Shown here: piece by piece, positions 54,501 to 64,000 of the stretch
Layout of the letters: every line of letters starts with the position of its first letter
How positions within the stretch are numbered: the first letter of the stretch is position 1
Assembly: GCA_003993805.1 (NCBI GenBank)
Contig: RSEF01000004.1
Location: 3,495,742-3,559,741 of the forward strand
Direction: 5' to 3'
DNA length: 64,000 bases
Source: Himantopus leucocephalus
Taxonomy: Eukaryota; Chordata; Aves; Charadriiformes; Recurvirostridae
Made by a program: the position numbers and the translations under genes
Notes under the pieces: model-generated
Databases searched by the model: none
What the model was told of the DNA's origin: nothing
The model's input: the letters and a program-made list of their open reading frames with translations, nothing else

Positions 54501-57500
54501 ATTGTCAGACAGACATGGCCACCTTGGTGTTTACTACACTCACATTCTTGTAGCAGAAACATACATTTTTCTCGTATCAGATCTTATTCCTACAAACTAT
54601 GCAAAAAGGGAGCCAAGAGCAGCAAGTACTTCATTATTTTCATTGCTGGGCTCTACAGTAACACAGAAGAAAAGACATAATATTTTCTAGGGTGCTACAC
54701 ATGACAGCAAGGAAAAAGTACCTTTGCTAACTTCACCAACCAGAACTAAGTAGTCAGCATCCTCAGAAAATCAGGAACAAATACATGGTTTCTGAAAACA
54801 GGTCTGTCTTTCTCAATGTGAAGTGAGAAAGGCAATATTAACAGTTGCCTTTGCTCAGTGGTTACTGCAAGAACTCAGAAAGGAGGAAAAAAATCCTTTA
54901 TGGGCTACAAGTGTGAGAAAAGGACACACACCAGGTTGTTTTTCATATTCCATAAGGTCCAGCTGTTAGACCACCAGTTACCCAGCAAAATAAATCACGT
55001 ACGTACTATGGCATCATATCACTAACTTACAACTCATGGTTTTCTTCTCAGCCCTTTATTTCTCTTTGTTTCATTGTCTTTGAAATACCTAGTTCACTAC
55101 TGCAGGGTAACATTTGAAATGAACACTTTCCTCACAAGAAACAGCCAGAGACCACTCTGGATCCAATTTTCATTTTCCTTCCTCAATAGATTAATTTCTT
55201 GGAAATATGATTGTTTCAGAAAATATGCCAAGTAAACAAATTGCAGTTAACACATCCATTAGACAGTCGTACTTGAGAGGTACACTGGCTGGCCAGCAAG
55301 AAGCGGAACCTTGTACATAAGCTAAAATCCACTTTTTTCAAATTGCAGGCTTTATTCCCTGGCAGTATTTCCAGTCACAGGCTCATGGCAAAGCTATGTG
55401 ATAACACTAACCTAAATTTCACAGCATCAATGACAGTCTGCTTTCTGTGAAGGTTTAGTGCACTCTTGAGAGCTTTCTTACACAGCACAGGATACCAAGC
55501 TGGAGATTCCATTGCTAACGCTTAAAAGCAAAAGAAAGAAGAGAAGAAGAAAGAAATGATTGGAGCCAGACTTTAATCTCATTGGTCACTAAATTAAACT
55601 ACAGCATGTTGCCAGATCCCTTGCGATAAACAACTGAAAAGAGATTTGCTTAATGCCTGGATGGCTGGGCTGGTCATAAGATAGTGCTTCTCTGCTACTT
55701 CCTTATTGTGCGTATCATCAATGAGGACTACAAGGCAGAAGCACAGTAGATTTCATAATTTACAAGTACTCTTACTGCTGTTTACTTCTGATGCAGTAAC
55801 CCAAAAATATTGCAGGTGAGGGGGTGCTGTCTAACTAAAGAGTATTGTTTTGTTTGTCTCCTTAAACATGAAAATTTGGATGGAAAAATTAGGCAGGAGT
55901 GGGATGTCAGTATGGCGTTTCCAAGCCCAGGTGCATACTCCCTCAAGACAAGAGAGATAAGTAGGTGTTTATGCAATCCTCCAGAATCCCCTCCAAAGAT
56001 CTGCCATGGTAGTTTTAAATTTTACTCATCTTCCTTGGATCCTACTCTAGATTCTCAAGGAGGCATGACTAGAACTTTGTGATGAAAATATGGTACACTA
56101 CACTAACTTTAAGTTGAAACTGCAGATCTATCCAAAGTCCACATCCTAAAACTTCTGTACAGGGGCATGAATCAGCTCGGGTCATTCTCTGGCCTTTGCC
56201 AGTTTGCAGTTTGTAAAAGTTTATTTGAATAATCTTTTCCAGACTCACAACCTATACAAATGCCTCAGGGTGTAGACACAAAAGGATGTAGCAAATTTCT
56301 GGTTCATCATCCATGTAATACGGGAGTTCAAAATACAGATCTCATAATGTTGCTGAGATCCTAAACATCTTTGCTTCAGGACAAAATGTAGATGGTTAAA
56401 CCCATTTTCTGCATGCTGTACCATACATGATAATCCTGGTCACCCCAAATGAACAGGAAAGAGCAACAAAAGCTGTTTTTCATGACTTGAAGAACTATGA
56501 AAGTATAAATGCAGTACTTACATGCAATGATTTCTAGTGTCTTGACCTCTATTTGTGGTTGCTCCCACACCGACTCCATAAGGTTGTGGAGTGTTGGATC
56601 ATTCAGCTTGGATCTTGCTTCAAATTCATAAAGCAGCAACAATGTGTCTGTTGGGTCTTTAGCAAAATCTCCTACAGAAGAGACAGAATTGCCTGTATGT
56701 AATGATTCATTTTCTTAAAGCCACGTGGTGTACCATAGGGTATAAATTTTGCTTCCAAGAGGCAGGAAAGCCATGAAGGTACTCAGATTTAACAGTAGAG
56801 CAAGTGGAACTATGAAGCAGTCTTGGACAGAAACCTCAGATGTCCAAAGCACAACCCCACCAACCATCATGCCCCCAGAAAAACCCCACCTGGATTGTCT
56901 GTAATTGTCTACATTCATGCAAGCCTCCTAGGCAAGGTAATAGCTACTAGGGAAGACATTTTCATAGACAGGTAAAAGAGGGAACAGAAGGCCATCAGCT
57001 CAGAAGGTCAGCATATGAAAGAAGTTATCATCAGCTTCATTTTTGTTCTATAGGGCTTGTCCCCTTTCTAGTAGAAAAGCCCTTAGGAAATCCTTAAACA
57101 CAGAAGAAGGGTGGGAGAACAGTAGAACTCCTACGAGGGTGTAAACCTGATACAAATGCCAAACAATCCTTTACTGAACTATCATAAAGACCTTTTAAAA
57201 GACATTCTCAGCTTCCTCCAGAGCAACAGCCTTGTCCACACATTGGTCAAGGTTTAGTGAAGAAGTAGAGGAAGCACCAGGCTACCGTTCCACAGACATC
57301 TGCAGGAGGAACTCCAATATGTCCCTGCCCTGAGATAATCAACCCCTTGGGATTTTAAGGATGGAAAATTAAAAGGGAAGAAGTCTTCCTGAGTTATCTT
57401 GCCTTCAGTGCAAAAAGGGCAAAGAGAACACCAAATCCAGGCCATACAATGAACCTTTCATTCTGAAATTTTAAGGGGGTAAAAAACTAGCAAGTACATT

Positions 57501-60500
57501 TCTTGACAAAAGTTAAATACTAATGCATCTTACAATGGAAACTCTACAGTGTCCCAAACCTATAACTGCAAAGAAACCAGACCACAGGCCAGACAAGGAA
57601 TGCCTAACGAATTTTTTCTACCACTATACTACCAAAATAGTGAAGCATGCATCCTCCAGGGTAACAGTCACTCAGCATCTCAGCTGTCAGCTGAAATCAC
57701 GCCAGTCTCCAGTAGTATCTGATCTAAATTGACAGAGAACAGTCACAGAACAGAGGATGGGCTTTGGCACTTCAAAGTATGGTAGCAGGACTTTCTGTAT
57801 TCTGAAATGTCCTATACAGGAAGAGGCTAGTAAAACTATTATAACAGTGCAAAAACAACTCCACTCTAGAGCAAAAATTTTGGAGTTTCTTAACATTTAA
57901 GACAGAACAGTCAACCCAACTTCACTCTGAAGTGTTGTTCCATACTTCACAGCACCTATACAATAAAAAGCCTGCAGTGACATACAAAAAACACTAGCTG
58001 GCTTTGCCAATTTTTTTTAACATATTGCCATATAGCTGCTTCAACACTCTTCAGCTGAGACAGCAATTCCATATGCCCTGTATTTTTCATAAATGCAGTG
58101 ACTAAATCTAAGAGTTACATGTGCTGAACAGACACACTTTGCAGCTTACCTGTTAATTTCAGAACTTTCCATATCTCCTTGCATGCCTGGAGATGTTGAA
58201 GGGCCTGAGTCAAAAGTTCCGCCTATTTTACAAAATTGAAGAAGTTATTTTTGTCATAGATTAGATTGTCATAGACTTAGATTAGGTATTAGGAAGAAAT
58301 TTTTGACCGTGAGGGTGGTGAGGCACTGGCGCAGGTTGCCCAGAGAAGCTGTGGCTGCCCCATCCCTGGAGGTGTTCAAGGCCAGGTTGGACGGGGCTTG
58401 GAGCAACCGGGGCTGGTGGGAGGTGTCCCTGCCCATGGCAGGGGGGCTGGAACTAGATGATCTTTAAGGTCGCTTCCAACCCAAACCATTCTATGATTCT
58501 ATAGTTTGAAAAGTGAAAGGAATATATATGTCACAACTAACAGGATCTTTATACCTAACTATAAAATAAATTAAGAATCAGCCTAATTAGTACATCATCT
58601 ACACCAGTTACTGGTTTGGGGTTTTTTTCCTCTCTCTTTTTCAAAGACCTCCATATCTCAGACAAAGCCTCTTCACACTGAACGTTCCATTAGTCCAGAA
58701 AGAACCACATGTGTTCCTATGGGACATCATTTATTTTAGCTCCCAAGCATAAAATAGTGCTACTGCGACTGACAAACCACTAAATCCCACATCACATACT
58801 GCTGTGCATTGCTCTCCACAAAAATAAGTTGCTACAACAATCACCATAGAGCAGACTTCCATACTTCCTTCATAACCACTGTACATTCTCCTTTATCTTC
58901 TCCCACAGTAAGTACAACACCCCCAAAAAAGGATGTATGCATAAATAACAAAAAAAATTGTGAGCTTTATCACAACCAACCACTTTCAGCAACAGCCTAA
59001 TCCTAAAGATGCAGTAATTATCTGCCTGACCAAACAATGTTTAGCAGCAGACTCCTTACGTAATACATAAGGTAAACTGAAATTCCTCTAAGAGAAGGTC
59101 CTGCCATGACCCTTTGCTGATACCAATCTGTTAACATCCACTGAAGTCAACAGAACTACTTTACAGAAATCCAATATTTACAATTGTCTGGAAAGCACTA
59201 GGTGCATTGATTCTAATTAACTATGAAAGGTTCCTGTGCTTACATTCTCAATATCCTGTTCTGAGTGAAATAACTAAGACTTCAGAATCAAAAGAAAAAA
59301 ACGCTGCACTGGTACATACAGAATCAGTTAACACACCAATGCCCTACCTGTTTAGAAGGTGTTACTTGCTGTCTCCCCATTTCCAGATCAACTGCAGCTG
59401 CCATTAACAGGCATGTCTTCTGAGCAATTAGAACAGCTTTGTCAGAAGGACAAAACTGGGACAACTGACACCAAAAATAAGAAAAGGTAATGAGAATTCT
59501 GCCCATATAAAGCAATTTGCTCATGAACAGATGATTGCTGAGTCTCCTCTATGACACCTCTAGTAATCAGTCATGAATAGTAGATATTCATACTGCAATT
59601 TTACTTGTACAACTACACAAGAAGATTACTTAAAGTGTAAAGCAGTCCTGGACTCCCCTCTCTACAAACACATACAAAACCGTCAGTGTCGGTAGAAGTT
59701 CTGTATGGAGATTAGGACTCGAATACTTAACATGTTTGTATTAATGATACAGTTTCCAAACATCAGAATCCATTTATTTTAGAAAGTTCTCATTGAAGTC
59801 TGTCTCTTACGACATTTTTAAGCAACAGAATGTAAAGTATGACAATAATGCTCACATTTTGTATTACAAGTCAGTCTCCTCCTGACAAAAGTGCTCCACC
59901 TTCAGAGCATACAAGCATTTCTCCACAGAGATACCTGATACCTGGATGTAACTTCTAACAGAACTAGACAGATGACAATGTTCCTCAATCAGAGATGCTA
60001 CTAGCAAGAGTACGTACCTTGAAAGACAGTAGAAAGAAATCCCTCATCTTCTCAGGGTAGCCCCTGAACTGTACAGCTAGGTTCCAAGCTAACAAAGACA
60101 TAAAAAATAGGGACTAGAATAAAAATCTTCAACCTTACGGGTATGCCCACCTAATGTCTAGTAATAGACAGTTCACATTCCACAATTCAATTTCTTCCTC
60201 AAAATATCATCAACAGCTCATTTAACAACAGCAAGAAATACCATTATTAGTGATTTGTGAAAATAGCTTATTCATGCTTTCAAATTTTGTCTTAATAATT
60301 TCATCATAACCAAGTATCCATTCCACCACATACCCTACCCACAAGGGCATAAATTGGAAGAAGCATTTTCTTATGTTAGTAAACAAAAATAGTATCTGAA
60401 TAAAAGCGTTGAAGAATATTGCCAAGACAAATAAAAAAAAGGAAAACAACAACCACATTTTGAAATTCTCCATTTTACCCCAGCAGGGTGAAGTACATGG

Positions 60501-63500
60501 CAATTAAACAGACAATTCTGATTTGTAAATGGATGAGCCATCTAAAGCCAATCAAATGATTTATGTATGAGAATCTGACCCAATTATATTCTACAGTGAC
60601 TTTGCAGATTCTAACTTTCATGTTAATTTTTTCCCTAGGACACGTTTTTGTGGTCTCCAAGTTGTTTATTCTGCGAGTGAAAATGCTACCTTGGAAAGGT
60701 CATGGTCACCACAGATTCTAATCACACTCGTGTTACTGTATAAGACCTTTGCTGCTTCTCTCCCTCCTTTGCTACTCTTTATTAGAGCATGTCTACGTGG
60801 TGAGGATGTGTGCAAAAGCCCTTCATGGCAGATGTCTTCTGTTGTTGATTTCAACTATTTTCTCTTCTGTGTGCTCTGGCAGAAGCAAGAATTTGAAAAA
60901 TTGCTTCAACCCCTTACACTATGCTTATATTTTTATTTACAGACAGCAAATGCACTGACTTCTTTAACAAAACAGTGTAACAGAGACTAATAAATGAGGA
61001 TCCAGAGACAAGCTATGGATAGTGCTTAGGACAGCTCCGTGGGAGCTGCATTTCCCACTAGGAAACACTATATCTATGATGCTCGCTGTATAGATTTCGT
61101 ATACTGTAGTTGAAGGCAAACTCCAGGACTGCTGATTCAAGGGACTAATGAAGACAGTCAGCCTGGGTGGCAGAGGTAAGATCATCCTGCACCAATCAAA
61201 CTAGTACTCTCATCTCAACTTCCTAATTCTCATTTTGCCTACATGAGAATATGCATATCCAGGATCAGCAGCAAGTTTTTTTTTATTGCTCTTAGGGCAC
61301 TTTTTTTTCAGATATTAAATTGACCATTATTCTTTCTATTTGCTTGATCTTAAATTTTATTTCTGTAACAGAGTCTTGGTAGTGAAGGGCTAACAAAGAG
61401 AAAAATGAACTCTGGACACACACAACAACTCCTGTGGTGAAGGGTACACTGTACCAGCTATCCCATCAGCCAAACAGAGCTTGTGCGATTATTTGTCTTG
61501 ATAACTGACTTAAAATATGAGCCCTATCAAACCGTTTCAGAAGAGAGAAAATGCAGCAGGAGAACTTTAAAACTAGTTAAAGCAGTGACTGCCAAAGGTG
61601 CCAAGTTTTATAAATCTACTACACATTTAAACACTTCTTTCTGCCTTAAGGTCTGGCTAAGTGGAGGTGGAGGGGATTCAGTTTAGATTTTGAGAGTGCA
61701 ACCTACCAACTTTTCTAAACCAGTGAGCGTCGAGGATCCTCATGTCCCCTGTAAATTTCTCTTCTGTGAAAGACTCGGCAAGTCTCTTGTGAGCTGCAAA
61801 AAATGTGTTGTTCAATACGTAAGTAACACTTTCTGAGCAGAATAAAAACATTTCCAAGTCTAATAACTACACTCCAAAAAGGTTTCCAAAACTCCCATAT
61901 AATTCCCGATGAAGAGTTATTCGCACAACTTAAATCTAACATGCTTGACCAGAGAGGCTTATAAAAAAAAAAATAATCAGAAAGTGCTTCAAACAGCATG
62001 TTAGATAAGATATATAAGGCTGCCAACAAGTACTGCCTCTTCAAAGTTTACTGACACTGCAGTCTAACGCAGAGGAGTTTTACTTAATTTCACAAAAAGT
62101 TAAGGGTTTTTAAATTTAATAACATATTTCAGGCCTTTCTTCAAGGAACCTTTAACTAATTTAATTCTAGTCTTCATTCTCATCTCCTTGTTGCAGTAAC
62201 AATGGTGAGTGTAAAGTTCTGCAATCTCATTAACTTTCTCGTTGAAGATAGGAAGAGAGGGGTAAAAAACATTTAGTGAAAGAAAGTATTTCTTCAGAGG
62301 GACAAAAGGCCTCAGTAAAACTCCTGTACCTTTACCAATGCAAACAAGACAATTCTTTTTCAAAGGACAGCACAACTTAAGAGTGGGAACCAATTTTGAC
62401 AAGCCTCTCCCATCTTTCAGCAATTTGCTAATACTCCTTGCCATTTTCTAAGCCTTGACTTAATTTTAAAAATGCTTCCTTTTAAACAGCTAGAACAGCG
62501 AAGACCGCCATTGGTATTTAATTAATGCCAGTAGAAAGTTACGCTGTTAATTCAGTTGACAAAACCAAACTTCTTCCTTCTGTGCTAGCCCTGCTACTAA
62601 AGATAGTAGCTTTGTTCCTGCCACTGCAGTCAGAATAGGAGACTGTCACTTGAGGCCACCGAGGCTGTGGCTCGTACCCAAATATCTGTTGTTTGCATGC
62701 ATGGCCTTATGAAAGATTAAAGGGAAACTCCCCAGAAGAAACTGCTCCTTTGTCTAAGAGAAGCTCTCAATTACAGGCTTTACGAGAAACAGTTTTTCCA
62801 ACACTAGCATGCAAGCTTTCCGTAGCAAAAACCTGCAGCACTGAGACCCAACTTCACAACACCATTCACTCTCCAGTTTTCATTTTCACTGATTTCAGTG
62901 GGAAGTTGGGAACCTAGACTGAAATAAGGAGTCTAAACATTTGGTTGGTAGGGACCTAATCAAATCATAAAAAGTTCACAGATGGAAGAACTACAGAAAA
63001 TGTAAACAGAACATAAGCATACCCAAGGTCAAGTAAGTCAGCACTGAGTTGATATCGTCGTCTCTAGAACGGAGGAAAAATTAAGTTTTAGAAACTTAAC
63101 TTGCAACAGAACACATTAATTATGTTGGAATACATCATCTCCGTAATTATGGATATAATCGTTCTTCCCCTGACAATCATCTCAGGCATTAGAAACTTCT
63201 AGCGTTTGAAGATGCAGAAGGAGTACTGAAGGCTGCAAAAAGTTTTATTGATCTGCAGCAGCGAAGGTCATTGTAGAAGTGCAGCAGGAGATTTTCTCAG
63301 TTGTTGGGGCTGCAGGTTAAACTTCAAACCCCACTGACACTACACTGTTTTCTTGACAGTCAAAATCCAGCAGTACAGTTCTACTTCTAAGCCAACACAC
63401 CATTTATGAAGTTGCTAGTCTTCAGCAAGGGAGGCCCCACTCTGAAGTTCTCACTCAGAACTTCTGCAAGATATCACTTCCTAGCATCAAAGTTAAAAGA

Positions 63501-63836
63501 GGTTGCTTAGCTCACATTCCCCATCAGAAACACCTCCCAGTCTTATGCATCTATAAAAGAGGAAGGAAAAGAGCAAATATTTAAAGGAAAGGTCATCCAA
63601 GTAGAAAAGGCGTTCCTATGTGCTGTCATTAGGTTAAGTTGGGAAGTCATGCGGGTGGACTTTTTACTAGCATAAAAACTAATCTCTTGATTACTCTGCA
63701 AGAAAATAAGCCCAGCAAGAAAATATTACACCATTTGTACAACATATCCACCATAAGAAAATGGTTTTGTAAATGGACTCACCTTTTTTCTTCATTTTCT
63801 GCCATGACCTTTGACAACATAAGACGAACCAAACAT
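51460..63836 (-). CDS. TEX11: TEX11, meiotic SPO22/ZIP4-family protein (C-terminal 353 residues)
   Basis: TEX11 is a TPR-like alpha-helical meiotic protein, the animal counterpart of yeast Zip4/Spo22, that promotes synapsis and crossover formation in germ cells. Eleven minus-strand exons are visible, in transcription order: 63836-63783, 63063-63023, 61793-61707, 60088-60018, 59464-59348, 58222-58150, 56671-56522, 55520-55412, 54403-54283, 52708-52544 and 51534-51460. All have GT-AG borders and consistent phases and give one unbroken frame to the TAA at 51460-51462. Recognisable segments include [21 protein letters not shown] and the final [13 protein letters not shown]. The gene starts beyond the right edge of the window. 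It sits tail to tail with DLG3, as its position next to DLG3 in human would predict. I see no disabling change, so the gene appears functional. Confidence 0.88.
52544..52708 (-). CDS. TEX11: TEX11 penultimate exon
   Basis: The exon encodes 55 residues, [20 protein letters not shown] through [20 protein letters not shown], with phase 0 at both ends and donor GTAAGT. The AWNTG and [15 protein letters not shown] words form the most conserved helical repeat of the SPO22 family, which is the main basis for naming the gene. Confidence 0.9.
54283..54403 (-). CDS. TEX11: TEX11 exon
   Basis: The exon encodes [20 protein letters not shown] and [20 protein letters not shown] after one base of a split Ser codon. 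The acceptor is ttctcag and the donor GTAAGT. Confidence 0.88.
55412..55520 (-). CDS. TEX11: TEX11 exon
   Basis: The exon encodes [20 protein letters not shown] and [15 protein letters not shown], with split codons at both ends and donor GTTAGT. It is a helical repeat segment. Confidence 0.86.
56522..56671 (-). CDS. TEX11: TEX11 exon
   Basis: The exon encodes [20 protein letters not shown] through VEQ-type helices ending [10 protein letters not shown]. Two bases complete a split Gly codon at the start, one base of Ser remains at the end, and the donor is GTAAGT. Confidence 0.86.
58150..58222 (-). CDS. TEX11: TEX11 exon
   Basis: The exon encodes [20 protein letters not shown] and LKLT plus one base. 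The acceptor tgtaaaatag has a weak pyrimidine tract, and a CR1 copy starts about 53 nt upstream of it in the intron. Confidence 0.83.
58275..58503 (+). mobile_element. CR1 LINE 3'-end fragment in a TEX11 intron
   Basis: It starts with TTAGGTATTAGGAAGAAAT and continues through AGGTTGCCCAGAGAAGCTGT and CCATCCCTGGAGGTGTTCAA. It closes with AACTAGATGATCTTTAAGG and the typical ATTCTATGATTCTATAG octamer end of chicken-type CR1. It is about 230 bp, 5'-truncated, antisense to TEX11, and contains no open reading frame of use. Confidence 0.92.
59348..59464 (-). CDS. TEX11: TEX11 exon
   Basis: The exon encodes [20 protein letters not shown] and [19 protein letters not shown], phase 0 at both ends. A second in-frame AG nine bases after the first would remove LSQ only. 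[13 protein letters not shown] is strongly conserved in the family. Confidence 0.88.
60018..60088 (-). CDS. TEX11: TEX11 exon
   Basis: The exon encodes [20 protein letters not shown] and SFK after two bases of a split Ala codon. The donor is GTACGT and the acceptor ttgttag. Confidence 0.86.
61707..61793 (-). CDS. TEX11: TEX11 exon
   Basis: The exon encodes [20 protein letters not shown] and DAHWFRKV, split codons at both ends, acceptor ttttgcag and donor GTAGGT. Confidence 0.85.
63023..63063 (-). CDS. TEX11: TEX11 41-bp exon
   Basis: A very short exon encoding [13 protein letters not shown] between split codons, with acceptor gttctag and donor GTATGC. It is supported by the phase match on both sides. 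Confidence 0.8.
63783..63836 (-). CDS. TEX11: TEX11 54-bp exon (first visible in the window)
   Basis: The exon encodes [17 protein letters not shown] plus two bases of Arg, with acceptor catatttag and donor GTGAGT. The preceding exons lie outside the window, and 63837-64000 shows only intron. Confidence 0.8.
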
Positions 63837-64000
63837 CTAAATATGAGAAAAACTAGCAATGAGAAACAAGAATTTTTTTTCCAAGTTTACTTTGTCCTAA
63901 TTTTCCAGAAAGTATTCCACTTTTCTTCCTTACGCTATCAGCCCCTGGAACTCACAGAAGAATTCAAAGTGTCAAACTGAGAATAAGATTATACCACTTC

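Overview
This is vertebrate genomic DNA, almost certainly avian. It has multi-exon genes with GT-AG introns and two 3'-end fragments of CR1, the characteristic bird LINE. DLG3 and TEX11, neighbours on human Xq13.1, lie side by side here. The species cannot be fixed from the sequence. There are no bacterial-type operons, CRISPR arrays, rRNA or tRNA genes that I can see.

Positions 1-44,930 hold most of DLG3 (SAP102), a synaptic MAGUK scaffold, on the + strand. Twenty-one coding exons plus one candidate alternative first exon can be placed base by base, and all splice phases agree. They encode a short N-terminal linker, PDZ1, PDZ2, PDZ3, SH3, the variable hook and the guanylate-kinase-like domain, ending at a TGA at 42,328-42,330. 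The usual first coding exon (the Cys-rich N-terminus) is not in the window. Depending on the hook exons used, the window encodes 716 to 748 residues. The introns are GC-rich and hold two CpG-dense segments that look like internal promoters. One (about 20,330-20,671) carries an in-frame first exon that would give a PDZ3-SH3-GK protein. The other (about 22,820-23,154) has three inverted CCAAT boxes, GC boxes and a consensus splice donor, and would give an SH3-GK-only protein. The 3' UTR is long, AU-rich in places, and contains a possible intron.

Positions 44,931-51,280 form a convergent intergenic region. It holds an assembly gap inside a CR1 copy and, on the minus strand at 45.8-46.7 kb, coding-looking blocks that I cannot identify. 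Base composition changes here from GC-rich to AT-rich.

Positions 51,281-64,000 hold the 3' part of TEX11 (SPO22/ZIP4 family, meiotic crossover factor) on the minus strand. Eleven exons encode the last 353 residues, and the gene continues beyond the right edge. DLG3 and TEX11 are tail to tail. The two genes have no functional link that I know of; the pairing reflects conserved synteny.

The most interesting content is the layered isoform architecture of DLG3 (two candidate internal promoters, mutually exclusive hook exons and small cassette exons) and the unidentified minus-strand coding blocks between the genes.
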